Positions 12,201 to 24,900 of a DNA stretch of 64,000 bases are shown here, in pieces (positions within the stretch are counted from its first letter, which is position 1; the number at the start of each line of letters is the position of its first letter). Below the pieces are notes generated by a model. The model ran no database searches. It was not told the DNA's origin and worked only from the letters and a program-made list of their open reading frames with translations. The DNA is from Nephromyces sp. MM_2019 (Eukaryota > Apicomplexa > Aconoidasida > Nephromycida), in the NCBI GenBank assembly GCA_015657535.1, contig JADHZB010001362.1:2835-66834 (forward strand), written 5' to 3'. Made by a program: the position numbers and the translations under genes.

Positions 12201-14004
12201 TATAAAAAAATCTTTCAAAGATGATAAGATGCGTACATTAGGTATTTTTGATTTAATAATATTAAAAGATTGGTTTCATGGAGTTCCGAAATCTCCGTAT
12301 TCCAAGAAAAAATTTATTGTGCATGGTTTGTTTCCTTGCGAAACCAAAGATATCGAAAAGTCGTAGAACGCATACGGTGGCATGTTGGAATAGAAAGCAA
12401 TCGTTTGCATCTTTAGACTTTCTACTTCAGGTTAAGAAGTTGACCCATATATATCATATTGCTAGTACATGGCATTTCTAATAATTTCGTTTGAAATAAT
12501 TGGTTGCATGAAGTTCAGCTCAAAAGCCGTAAGTTAATTAATCTGGCAAGAAGCCTTAATCGCTAACATATAAACGCACGCAATCTCGTAGTTTTCACGG
12601 CAGGCACAAAGTAACAATAAACGATTGTAGCAACGCCTACTGCGTATATCGTACCATAAATTAGCCAAAAGCGTTGGAAATTCGATTCAAGCACTCATGC
12701 CCTTTTTTAGAAGTTAATGCTTCTCCCGGTTTTCCTTGGTTGTTTTGATTCTTAGCCTTGGAGCTACGCATTCTTCATCTCATATTTTATGATGTTTTTC
12801 AACTTGCATATCTTTCAATGAAATACACTATTTATGATTTTTTTTATCATTTGTTTTCTCCTGAATTCCTGTGGTACTTTGAGATTTATAGTCCTTCTAT
12901 ATTATTGCTTCGCTACTCAAGTTACCCCTTTGAAAATACCTAACAATTGAGTGGTACTAGAGATTTTGTCTTGCAAGTGTAATAAACTACGTAAAACCAG
13001 CAATTAAGCTCTGTTTTTGTGAGTTCGTCAGCGATACTGTCTTTTTCGTGTTCTCATATTTACACGTATTCTGCGATACGCTAATTTGGTGTCTCATTTT
13101 GAGAAAGTGTGCCTCTAAAGTACCAGTGCCTTGTATGGAAGTATAGCATTTAAGCATTCTATAATAGAAATAGCTGGGCGGAATTTTTTTCTCGGATATC
13201 CTACTCTTTATCGTAGGTACTTATCTCCAGATTTTTTTGAAATGAGAATGAATTTCTCTTGCTTGAGATTATACGGTTCAGCACCAAGGAGTATTTATCG
13301 GCTTCAATTGTCCGCTATAAACTATAGATCCTGCTACAGTTCATGCGGCAGTAGCAGCTAGCACGCAAGATTACTGGGCTGCAGACTCATAAAGGGGTTG
13401 CACTGGTCGGTAATTTTTGTGCAATATCGCCACGGATTAAGTAACGGCTTCGCTACGGCTGAAATCTGATAATAAGCGTACTGAAATTATTATCAAGGGA
13501 AATGCTACAAAAAGTTCGAATTCTTGAAGCAGGAAGCTCAAATTATGTATACTGAAGCTTCCGAAAAAGCATAGTCACCACAAGAAAGTATGAACGCTGA
13601 ATTCTCTTTAGCTCCAAGTCTGCTTTCTTACTAAAGTCGCAAAACTCGAATGATCAGCGGCTTGTTTATTTTGCGGGTTGTACTAACCTCCGCAAAGTCG
13701 AGCAGAAGCCTATACTTCATCGCACGTGCGTTAATCATTACCCGCAGTGAATTGGCTAGTTTGTGCAATATTTTTCGTATGATTATTGAAAGACCTCGTC
13801 GATTTTCACACTGATAGCTACCCAAAAAATAACTTGCCTCCTTGTGGCACATTTAGCCGGGTAGCGACCGGAAAGCCGTACTTCAAGTGATTGTTTAGAT
13901 GTTCTTTCCCCGTGAGCCCTACACCCTGAAATTCAGTCGTACGAACTGCTCCGGTTCTGAAGCTAAATGTATAGAGTAAATCAAAGTTTCTACTGAGCCA
14001 GATT
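9299..14004. other. AT-rich intergenic region without a supported gene
   Basis: Mostly AT-rich sequence with T and A runs. The longest open frames (about 110 codons at 9318-9650 minus and 12034-12366 plus) are no longer than chance predicts for this composition and show no motif. 13637-13979 has exon-like pieces that I do not accept as a gene. A small hairpin lies at 11860-11893. Confidence 0.5.
11860..11893. repeat. 13-bp perfect inverted repeat, 8-nt loop
   Basis: Left arm CAATGCTACGTTT (11860-11872), loop TTTACTTG, right arm AAACGTAGCATTG (11881-11893). It lies between genes with no T-run typical of a terminator; function unknown. Confidence 0.85.
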
Positions 14005-15464
14005 ATGGAGAGAACCCAGCGGTGGTACTACTTGTTCATATTGTGTAACCTTCTTGCGCCCCTGTTTCATGGGCTGGACAGCACATTGCCTCAAGAGTAT
14101 TCAAAATTAATGGTGCAGTAAGTATATAGATCAGATTGTGGTGAATCATGTATACTTAAGAAGAAGTAGTTACACAAATCTCTACTTAGGTGAGCAATGC
14201 ATAGATGGAGCTACGTTTTTTGGATATGAATATTTAATGTTAGATTGTAATGTTCCAGCTTTTGCTGCAGGGGTTACCATAGTAACGTCTCGATGCTTTG
14301 TCGTATAGTACTGCAATACGACCCTCCAAAAGTAATGGTTCATGCGCTAGGAAAATCAATGATGACCATGCTGCTGTCAGTATGAAGGTAAATTTTAGGC
14401 CAAAATTTACTAGTAACCTCGGGAAACTAGCATTCAATTGCATTTACGGAGATTATTTCCGTTTTCATGCAACTTTGTTATTGGTAATGTCGTAGGATCC
14501 CCGACACTCGTGTCGATTAGCGATATCCCTGGAGGCACTTGACTGCTATCAGCCTACTGGATCGTGTATAACGACCCCTGTACCGCAGAACTCGATAGCA
14601 GTGGGAGCATATCTCGTACTCACATACACTAGCTTCATCCAAGATGGAGCGTGAGTTCTGACATGAACTACAGTTGTGCCTACGCATGCCTTAATGGAGT
14701 AGCGATGCTTGTAAAATGTGTTCCTTCATAAACGGAATAATCATCGACGAACCATGAGTGACACAGATAGGCGTTTCTGCCTAGATATTAAAGTATGGGA
14801 GTGTATCCACAAGAATGATTTCGCTATTTAGCTATCTTCCCTGATAAAAAAGAAAACAAGGATATTCCACATATTATAAATCAAATTAAAAGAAGATAGC
14901 AATTGGGGTATTCTGACCTTAATATATACTTCATCGCTCAGTAAGCTGAGTCACTACTCTGGAAGTCATCTAAAATCTGCGTAGCCCCCTCAAACTTCCG
15001 CGACATGCGTAGTCGCAACAAAAAGGAATCCGGCCAAATATGAATAAGAGACTTTTTACTTTCTGGCGAAGGAGCGGTTATTTTTTCGGTTTCAAAGACT
15101 TTACACACCAAACGGACCTGTGCTTCTGATTTTCTTACTTTCATCGTGTAATGCGCGACTCCCCACTTAGATTTTCTTTTTCAAATGAAATCCATATTTA
15201 ATGCGCTCGACCTTGAGGGTAAATCTCCTGCGAACGGCTTGCTAGCCGCTGTTATGCTAATATAATATTCTGGCCTCCGCTTGTCTCATGTGTCTAATAG
15301 TGTTATTTCCACGTAGAAATCGAGTCCAAGTTAGTTTTGTGTCAATAAAACTTCAATGGATCGATAATATCAACGCGTTAGAGTATGGGAAGTTAGCAAC
15401 ATGTGCGCACAGCACTATTGTTAAAGCATTCAGAGGTGTTCTTATTAAGACTACAAAGGCGTAG
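14005..15464 (+). CDS. Putative small secreted protein (four exons, ~174 aa)
   Basis: Exons 14005..14117, 14271..14379, 14496..14650 and 15317..15464 (TAG) join with matching phases (2, 0, 2). Donors are GTAAGT, GTATGA and GTGAGT; acceptors end GCTGCAG, TCGTAG and ACGTAG. The N-terminus has a basic start and a hydrophobic core (MERTQRWYYLFILCNLLAPL), like a signal peptide. The body contains spaced cysteines (SCRLAISLEALDCY, GSCITT) and hydrophobic beta-like stretches (VGAYLVLTYTSFI, VQVSFVSIKLQWI), ending in FRGVLIKTTKA. I recognise no family. The gene lies 480 bp upstream of the Patched-related gene on the same strand. Support is open frames, splice signals and phase only; the first exon could be internal, because its frame stays open for seven codons upstream of the ATG. 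Confidence 0.45.
14938..15144 (-). CDS. 68-codon ORF inside intron, opposite strand
   Basis: An ATG-to-stop frame on the minus strand lying wholly within intron 3 (14651-15316) of the candidate secreted-protein gene. Composition is balanced (KVFETEKITAPSPESKK, LRMSRKFEGATQILDDF), unlike the surrounding AT-rich noise. It has no recognised domain and no hydrophobic segment. It could be a small nested gene, an exon of an unplaced minus-strand gene, or chance. Confidence 0.22.
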   Translation of the reverse strand: MKVRKSEAQVRLVCKVFETEKITAPSPESKKSLIHIWPDSFLLRLRMSRKFEGATQILDDFQSSDSAY

Positions 15465-15942
15465 CTTCCTGTAATGTACTTCCAAATAGTATTATTCAGC
15501 TATTATCTACCGCATTTTTATTTTTTTTGGTATATGCGCTGGTTTTTTGGTGCTTAACTGCTGTCGCTGCCGAATTCCAAGGAGCCCCCAAATAAGCACT
15601 TTTAAATTAGAAGTAGGAGGCTTCGTGGTAGAATCAACTGGCATCAATAAAATTTTATTTGGCTGTTAACAATGGTATGAAAGTAGCTCTTATTAACGTG
15701 TAGGCTTCGATGTGATGCGAGCTTACTGCCTAAAGCTACAAAAAGAGGGGTGAATAGTTTGCAAAACTCTATGGAACTTGCATTAAGGGATTCTTAAGTA
15801 ATTGATTGATTCACTGCATGCCTCTAAGTTACAGCATAAGAAGTCGAGAACTAATTTTATTCGGTCTTCGAGTTTAAAAAAAGACAGAGGGACTTGATTT
15901 TTTCTGAAACTCCTTATAGCTCGTGTGCAAATTCTTCGACCG

Positions 15943-18900
15943 ATGCCGCTGTTTCACAATACATGTCTTCACAGCCATAGTTGGCTAAACAATGGCAGAA
16001 AAAACACTCACTTGAAGCATGATGTGATTCCGTGGAGCGCTGCACAACATGCAGTGTCTCACGAATGCCTCACTGTGGTAGATAATGGCTTGAAACATAA
16101 CTCTGAAGCCCAGCAAACAGAGGATAATTGCGAGGAGTCACATGATGGCACTAAAAAAATTTTTTCTTGTCTTTCATTGCCTGGAATTGTTGGTGCTAGA
16201 AAGTCAATATTTATTGAAGGCATTAGTGAGTATTTTGGAAAATATGCAGAATTTGTCTACGATAGGCCGTGGATATTCATTATCCTGCCGATGCTGGTTT
16301 CCCTCGCTTTAGGTAAGTCAATTTGATGGGTAGAATAAGGAAAGTAGACAGTATTAAACATTTAAAAGTACTGTTAAAAAGTTGATGTTTTTTTCCTTCT
16401 GGTTATTCAGGATATGGAGTGCTTTCACGCCAATACGAAAATGAAATGCTCAAGTTATACTCTCTTCGAGGCTCGGAATCTTTAAGGCATAAAGAAGATT
16501 TTTTGTCGTTCTTTAGCTTGCCTAGGCAAGAAGTGATTACTCTGAGCAGCAATACAAATCAGCTTACGAAGGAGATGTTACAGAAAATTGACTCCCTTGA
16601 GCAGAAAATAGAAAGCCTCACAGTATCCCGTGATGCCGTAAAACGAGATGAATTTGATAAACCGCTTCCCGATGATACTCTTGAAGCCCTTAAACGCTAC
16701 CCAGGTTACTCAAGATCTAGATATTCGCTTATTCCACTAGCAACCTTCTCATTCATTCTAGAAAGCGGACTGCTGGTGACTTCTTCCAATCAACATACAG
16801 CTGTGTAGGCAAGGAGTATAATTAATGATGGAAGTTTATTTCAAGGTCTAACCCCATAATTAGCCTTGATGTTTGCTGAAAGATAAACACTATTATACGT
16901 GCGAAATTGTAAGAATAATTGTTCCAAAGCTACCAAAATGCGCTACCACTATATACCCAAATTTCTGCCATATCAAAAGAATTAAAGTATCTCGAAATTA
17001 TGTTTTTGTACTATTTGAGACGAAAACTTTGCTCATTTCTGATCCTGAACTTATAGAAGTCGGTAATTATACATCAATTTAGAGAGAATCTGTGGCCGAA
17101 TAAACGTCTTAACTAATTTACAAATGAATTTTACTTGGGGATTAAAAAGAAAGGGAGAATTTTCCAATCTTTGCCCCTCCCAAAAAAGCTTGTTTTCCCA
17201 GAAAGCGCTCGAAAATAGGGATATATTCTTATACGCTATTAGTAATAGTGCTGATCCCAATTTTTAATACATATGATATACACATGGCACAGAAATATTA
17301 GACTTCATATTCTGGCAATGGTAGTTTAGCCACAACTCAAGTACATTCTCACTTTCCTCTCATCGTTTTTTGCATGAGTTTACAAAGGCACTTTATTTTG
17401 TTAACGCTCTGCTTTGATAGAAACTTAAGAGCTCGTAAATGAAGTATTATATATTTCCAGGTTTTTCGATGCTGTGGGGAAAAAATTTTTTCTTATTTTT
17501 CATGGATTAGCAAAGGAGCGTCAGTTAACTCTTTGCAAATCCAAAAATTGCTCAGGTGCTAAATATCCATCATTTTGATGGTTTTTTTGGAGAATTAAAT
17601 TTTTTTTCGAGTCTTGCAATGTTTCGTCAAAATTCAGAAATTATTAAATTTGAAGACGTTTGCTCAAGAGACTCTCGGAAATTATGCAGCAAAGTATCTG
17701 TAACAGATTTTTATCTCGATTCGAGGCTATATGGAAACCCGCTGCTAGTTTTCGCATGGCCACTAGTATATGATTTTTTTCACAAGCGATTTCTACCATT
17801 TGATATCGTGCTCGGCAATGTAACTACCAGTAAGAAGATAAAAAATGGGTCAGAAAACATAGTTGTCACTGATGCAACAGGTAAGCTTCCTTAGTATATT
17901 CCACTGCTGAATATATATGAGTATTCACGAAAATTGAAGGAAATATGATGAAATCAGAGGCGCTTGATGCAGAAAGATTGCTCAAAGGGTCCAATATTTG
18001 TCTCTGCAGCATTCAGCATTCAGTACGAACTTTTGAATGAAGGAGACATTCGGCATTTTTCGTCGGCCTTTGAAGTAAAGATTGCAAAGCTTCTGGACGA
18101 GGTTAGCATTGAAGGTGTTGAAGTTTCCTATAAGATGGAGCGTTCAGTAAGTAAGTTTGTTAGCTTAGCGACTTTTATCATCGAGTAACCAAAGATTGCA
18201 GAATTTTATAAAACTTGCATAGTTGCGAAAAATTGAAGGAAATACGTCTGAAAATGAATGGTTCTCATCGGTTTGCAGTACTGTCACTTTGGATTTTATG
18301 TAAAATTTTGAAGATAGTCCTCTCTAGTTATCATAAATTCATTTACATATCAATGATTGGCTAATTACTTCACTATTTGAGTCCTTTTAACAGATGATGA
18401 GTTACAAAGATCCTCAACCATTGGCAAACAAGATTGGCTTCGACTTTTAGGCGGGATTGGACTGCTAGCATTGTACAGCGGAATCAGCAAGTCTTCGTTT
18501 AGTCACCGTACTAAGTAAGCTTCAGCGAATCTAGACCTTTGGATGATTTCTGTGTTGAATTACTAGCTACTAGTCGCTTATGAAGACTCCGTAGACTTTG
18601 AGCGAGCTACATCGATTAAAGCAAAACGCAAAAGTTTTATGGCAGATATGGTAGTTCCTATTACTGTTGAATTCTGAAAGGCTCCTGTGTCAGGCCTGCA
18701 ATTTAGCTTATTTAAAGATGAATCATTTATTAACCTAGGCATAGGAACACCCAGAAAAAACCATTCCAAATCATATCTCAGATAATAAAAAAGTAATGTT
18801 TGAACGTGAAAACGGTATACTAGGCGTAGAACCATTCCATTTCTAATAGTTTTCCCTTTGCGTAACATTATATTTTTTAATTAGAGGGATACAGCAAAAA

Positions 18901-21900
18901 AGAGGAAAAAAAAGTTATTTGCGGTATTTTTTTTGCATCGAAATGTTTTCCTAGTGTTGGCAATGCTATAAATGTGGTAACAACGATGCTTTCCGGGCAT
19001 CATTTTCTCAAAATCTGGGCTTTACTCGTGTAATTTTTACAGCTTGGAAAAGAATATTTCATCACCGCTACTCTTTAAATCGGAGTAGCGGTGATGAAAT
19101 ATTCTTTTTAAGTATGTTCCTCTTTTAGATGAGAGTTTTAGATTTTTTCCAAGGATTATACGTAGAATATTTTACCCTTTGAAATGTAGAAATTTTGTAT
19201 TTTCTTCCTTTCGAAATTCTTTATTCTATAAGGAACTCTCGCTGCATCACAGAAAAATGAAAATCCGTGATTTATTGTTGTTTTAAAAGCAGTTTTTAAC
19301 AAATTTTTTAACTTGATTGAGATACTGGTCTGATGAGCATTTTAAAAATGTTTTAATACAATCAAGCTACCGTTTGTGAATTAAAAATACCATTAATGGC
19401 ACGAAGGGTATGATTTTTTATTCACTTTTCACTCTTGATTTCGATGGATAAACAATTTTTTTTTAAGTATGATAATAAAAAAACTACAGAAAAGGTAAAG
19501 TCGGAAAAATTTGCAACAAGCATGTTTAGCTTGGGCTATGAAGAAACTTTGGAAAAATTCCTTACCAGGATACTCTTTGTTCTCATCTTTTCCGATTTTG
19601 ATTTTTTTGGGGTTCAGTCTCATTTTGCCTTTATTTTATTCAAATTTTAGTGTAAATTTTAATGAATTCGCTGTTTTTAGGACATTGCCTGTACTCATTG
19701 GAGTTTTTTCAGCTATTCTTGGTTATATGGGAGGAGCTGGGATGGTATACCTGCTAGGCGCTCGTCATACTCCTCCTGCAGAAGCCACACCGTTTTTGGT
19801 AGGTTTCATTTCCTTATTTTAAGCGACTTTTCATGCTGTTAAGAGCACAGAATCCACAAAAATATTTTGTTTTTCAGTTGAATATGGGAAAGGTATTCAC
19901 AACCCCTTAAAAATATCAAAGGATAAAACTGTTTTACTTCTAGAACCTTTTTTTTTGGATTTTCAGCATTTTTTTTGCTAGTCGGTACTTTCTGTTCTTG
20001 AAAAGTGGCTTTTGTACGAGCACAATAATGTGTGCCCACTCAAAATCACAGATAACCAACGTATTGAAAGCGCCTAACCGTGATATCTAGGTTTTTTTAA
20101 GCTTATCAAGTATGTATGGCATGCAGATAATCGGGATTGGAGCGGACTCATGCTTCGTACTGATTGACACTTTCACCCTGACTTATCTCTGCGAAGACCC
20201 TAAAGAACGAATGAGAGCTACAGTGCAAAGTGCTGGGCTATCTATAACCTTAACGACAACTACTAGCCTACTGGCGTTCCTCATTGGCATAGCTTCTCCT
20301 TACTATGCAGTCAGCCAGTTTTGTATAATAACAGCAGCTTCGCTATTTATGTCTTATACGATGTGTTTGACCTTTTTTTTAGGAGTTCTTTGCCTAGACT
20401 CATGGCGAGAGCATTACCTACTTTCAAGTAAAAAAGAAATTAATCTTGAACCTCTTCATACCAGGACGTTTTTTGGGCTAAAAATGCATGCTGCAGCTGC
20501 TTTTGGAACTGCAAAAAAGGTTCATTGTAGTATAGGGGAGAAGTCTACAGTATGTAGTTCTAAAATTTCAAAAAATAGGCTTCAAAAAAAGAAGCGAAGC
20601 AAAATTAGTAGCTCCAATTTTTGTGATGATTCTACATCTTCTTTGACATCCTCCGTTCACAATGCAAGCTTGGATGAAGAAGAGGAAAACATTGGTATCG
20701 GAGACCCACTCCACATAAGAGATGGCGGATCATCCGGTGAAGGGGCAGTTCATGGCATGAAAAGTGAGCCTGTATACCGCCAGTTTGCATGAAAATGTGT
20801 GTGTTTGCGAGCTTGTGTGTGAGAAAGAGCTTAAAGACATCTTCTTTCATCACCTTCTTTTGTGTAGAAATAAAGCGTCGTTTCTGTTGGTTTTTCATAT
20901 GAATATCTTTATTATTTCAATAAATTTTTTTTTTTACAAAATAAATCAGGAAAAGATGAATTTTTAAGCGGAGTATCTATATATTTCTTGGCGCAAAAGC
21001 TTGTTGGATACCTACTTGCCGAAATTAATAGCAAAAAAAAGCTCAGAATTTCACAAGGGAAGGGGCAGTATCTAGCCGTATTTGAGGGTAATTTTGAAGT
21101 TTTACTCTACTACTGATGTAATGACTAGAAAAAATACTTTCAAGCGATTTTTTGAGTGATGGAGCAGACTATTATAGCTAATCAAGGGGTTTTTTTTTTT
21201 TAATTATTATTATGAATCTTTTTTCCGTGTCTATGAGAAATAATTGATGTTTATTTGCAGAATTGAAACTTTATTCTGTTTCTGCATGTAAATGTACGCT
21301 TTTTCCTGCAGTTCAAAGTGCAAAAATTTTCCTTTAGAGGTTCAAATTCAGTTTTCTGTAGTGTTAGAAGCTTTTCGTCTGGATAACTAATGGATATGTG
21401 ATTGTTTCATGCTTACAGTTACATGCGCTGCACAAAAATAAGGCAAGAAGCTAAATCAACGCATAATTTTACTAGTCAACAAGAGACACCCAAAACTGTA
21501 TTATCCCAAGTTATCGTCGCACACAAAAACATATACGAATACATGAAAATACCCACACAAGCGCATAGCCACAAACACACAAACTCAAAAAAAAACATAC
21601 GCAAAAGCACACACACACACGCATACATAAAAACGCACACACACACACAAAAACAGTCCTAAGCATTACTGCCTTTGGCCTTATTATAAACATATTAAAT
21701 AATTTCGCTTGAGCTGAATTTTTTTGTCCTGCAGCTCGTTTGAACCAGTTTTTAGGTAGTGCCACTACTTATTTTGCTGAATTTGTTGGAATAAACCAAA
21801 GGAGGACTGACAAAAAAGGTAATATCACAGAAAAAGCACCTAATTGGTGTGTGTCTACTGTCTCAATTTGGAGCTCTGCCTGGTGTTTTTGCAATTTTTT

Positions 21901-24900
21901 TTCGAGTTTTTTACCACAATTTTATGGTTTTTATTGCCATCCGAAGCGTTCCTTGAAGATCCTGATTACTTTTCATTTCACCGATTTCTCTCTGCTAGTT
22001 AATATATAAAAACATATATATACAAATCTCTAATTACTAACTTTATTTAAAGAATTCGTCGAAATTAAAAATTTTCGGCTACTATACAGAGCCATCTTAT
22101 TTTGAAGTACACCTGGAACATCCATCACAAGCTGGGGTGGAGCAGCTAGCAATAATCAAGGATATTTCAGACTGTGCAACACAAACTAGTGCGAGGTAAA
22201 CATAATTAGCTAAAAGCTTCCAGAATCACTCTCTCGCTATAAAAGAGACTTGCTTATGCTAATATGAAAAGAAGCACTCAAAATTTCAATCAAAATTTTA
22301 TCCTTCACAAGTGAATACGAAATTAAAAGAAATTTTTTAGTGTAAAAAGTAGCTTCTCTCTGAAATTTCAATGATTGCTTGCAATCTTCCCGAAGATTCT
22401 ATATGCTCGGTGATAACCTTGCGGTTTCTTTTTTATCCTATCGCATCATAAGCTGGTGAATTGATTGCAGATTTTTTGATATATATTATATGCTTGAAAA
22501 TGGTGCATACCTTGATATTATAGCAAATTTTTACTTAGGAAAAGCAGCTATCAGGGATCTACTGAAGAGAATGCAGACGAATCTTCCCGTACTAGAGAAT
22601 CTGATTGTTTTCCAGAAGATTTTTTTCGAGAACCCAATCATAATGTTGGGAAGAAATTCAGGATGGGCGTAGTCGCTTTCTACAACTGGTAAATGTTTGA
22701 TTTACTAAAGATACTAGAAGAGAAAAGCTTGAATTTTCCGTTTATTTTGTGGAAACGAACTTTCCTTCTGTATATCATACCTATTGATAAATCTTCAGGG
22801 CTTTTTTATGTGATTATTTTATTAGGCTATTAACTTCAAAGATAGCCAAACTAGTCTTAGGGCTGGTACTTTGCGCTGTGCTTAGCACAGCAGTGGTTGG
22901 ACTCTGTAATCTGGATTATGGGCTCTCTCTTCGGGACATAACTACTAAAGACTCCTTTTTAAATGTAAAAAACTGCAATAAGTCCGAAAAATCTTATTAT
23001 TTTATAGCGTATATGCTTGTTTAAACCGATTCTATTATGGATGAAAGAGCTATTTCTTTGGTTTTGCAGTACTATTGTGGTATCTTCTTGCTACTGCTAG
23101 TATCTTCTCGCTCATCCCTCAAATTTTTTTAAGTGTACGCTAAACTGATTTCACCTTGCTTTGCAGCAATTTTATGATGCTAGGGAAGCTTACTTTCCTG
23201 CTTACGGGGAATACTTAAGTGTGCTCTTCTCCAAAAAGGTAGATTGGCATAATGCAGAAGTTCAAAAAAGTCTCTTAAACTTTCAAGATAATCTAATTTC
23301 ATCCGGCTTTGCGACTAGTCCGATCAATGGAATGCATACATTTCTTACTCAATCCGGTTATCGGCCACTTCAAGGTGATCTTGCTAATAGCACAGTGGAG
23401 TTTTACGAAAGGTAAAGTTTTTTGAGCTTAAATAATGTCTATTAATCACATGAAAATAAAATTTTTATATATGCATATTTATTCTCTATTCATGCTCAAG
23501 TATTAGTCAATACTAAGATGATAAATGATAATAGAGGTTATTTATTAAGCAGAAAAATTGGGTAATTATATATATATTAGCAATTCATGTTTAAATCTTA
23601 CAACCTCTCTCACTTTAGAGGAAAACCAGCAAGAAATCGCACTCTAATTCTTTCTCATTGTATTAAAGAAACATCTAAAGCTCACACTTTCTTGCTACTT
23701 TTGTTCAACTTTTGCTGTATATTTCAGACTATCTGCCTGGTTAGATACCAGTATTGGACTACAATTCAAGCATGATTTTATACTTGATGACGCTGCTCAA
23801 GCAATAGTGGCTTGGAAGTTTCACTACTGGCTACCAAACACTGATGATACTATGCAGCTTAATATTTGGATTACGAAAGCAAGAAATCTCCTTGAGCAGG
23901 ATCCTAATCTTGCGACTGGGAAGATCTTTGGATCTTATTCTGCCATGTGGGAGAGCGATCCTATTATCCTTGCAATAACGCTACAAAATGTTACCTATGC
24001 CCTACTGGCAATATTTTTGGTGCGTAATAGTGTAATTGCTGTGATATCTAGCACATAATCCTTTGCTCTATTATGTGTGTTGTTTGGTAACATATTGCGT
24101 TTAATTAAACATACCTGGAAGTTAAAGGTCGAGCTTTAGTGTGTGTTAACTGCATTCACCCGTCAAACGGCAGTTACTTACTTGAGCTAAGGTGTCACGT
24201 ATTCAGGTATGTGCAGTGCTCATAACGAACTTATCGGTGGTTGCCTTGGCTATTGCGACGGTTTCTCTCATCAATTTCTGCCTCCTGGGATTCATGAGTA
24301 TCTGGAACTTGAAGCTAAATATGCTCACAATGGTCAATTTGCTCTTGTCTGTTGGTAAGCTTTATACGGTAATTGTGAAGAGGCTTTTTTAGCAGGTTAC
24401 GGAAACAATATATATATATACATATTTGAGTGAAAACTTTGTGAAGATGAAGTTAAAATTGTCTATTTTTTTTTTCTCGCTAAATTACCAAATTATAGTC
24501 AAAGCGATTTCAACTCACGCTTGTATTAGCTTGCTTATCTCTCTCTGGGGTGATTCAGTTGTGTGTTGCTCTCTTTGAAAAAAAAAATTTAGAGTGCCGC
24601 AAAAATACACAAGTGGCTTCTATTTGATACCAAAAAACCTATTTGCCTCAGCACTTTTCACTTTGCGGTCTAGTTTGACCGAACCCCTTGCTGCTGAGGT
24701 TAGAGATTTTATCGTCGCAGCGCTTTATTTTTGTTTTTCTCAATGAAGGAACTTCAATAGTGCAGGTTATGAAAAATTCAACTTTTCTTGCGATTTCGCA
24801 TACTCAGCCATACTGGGAAATTTCAGCATCTTCTTCTATTTTGCTATCATTCCATAATCTAAAAAACTCAAATTTTTTGGCTATTTTTCTCAGGGTATAG

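Noticed and set aside
12034..12366. 110-codon plus-strand ORF
   Set aside because: Length is within chance for this composition, with a non-ATG start and no motif.
13637..13979. Two exon-like plus-strand pieces (RLVYFAGCTNLRKVEQKP; HRTNCSGSEAKCIE) that join in phase 2
   Set aside because: Other frames of the same stretch, including a 73-codon minus-strand ORF, look equally protein-like, and the inferred stop is only 25 bp from the start of the next candidate gene.
16873..17082. 69-codon ORF between Patched exons 2 and 3
   Set aside because: It lies in the intron 16776-17555; the neighbouring exons join in phase without it and it does not resemble Patched sequence.
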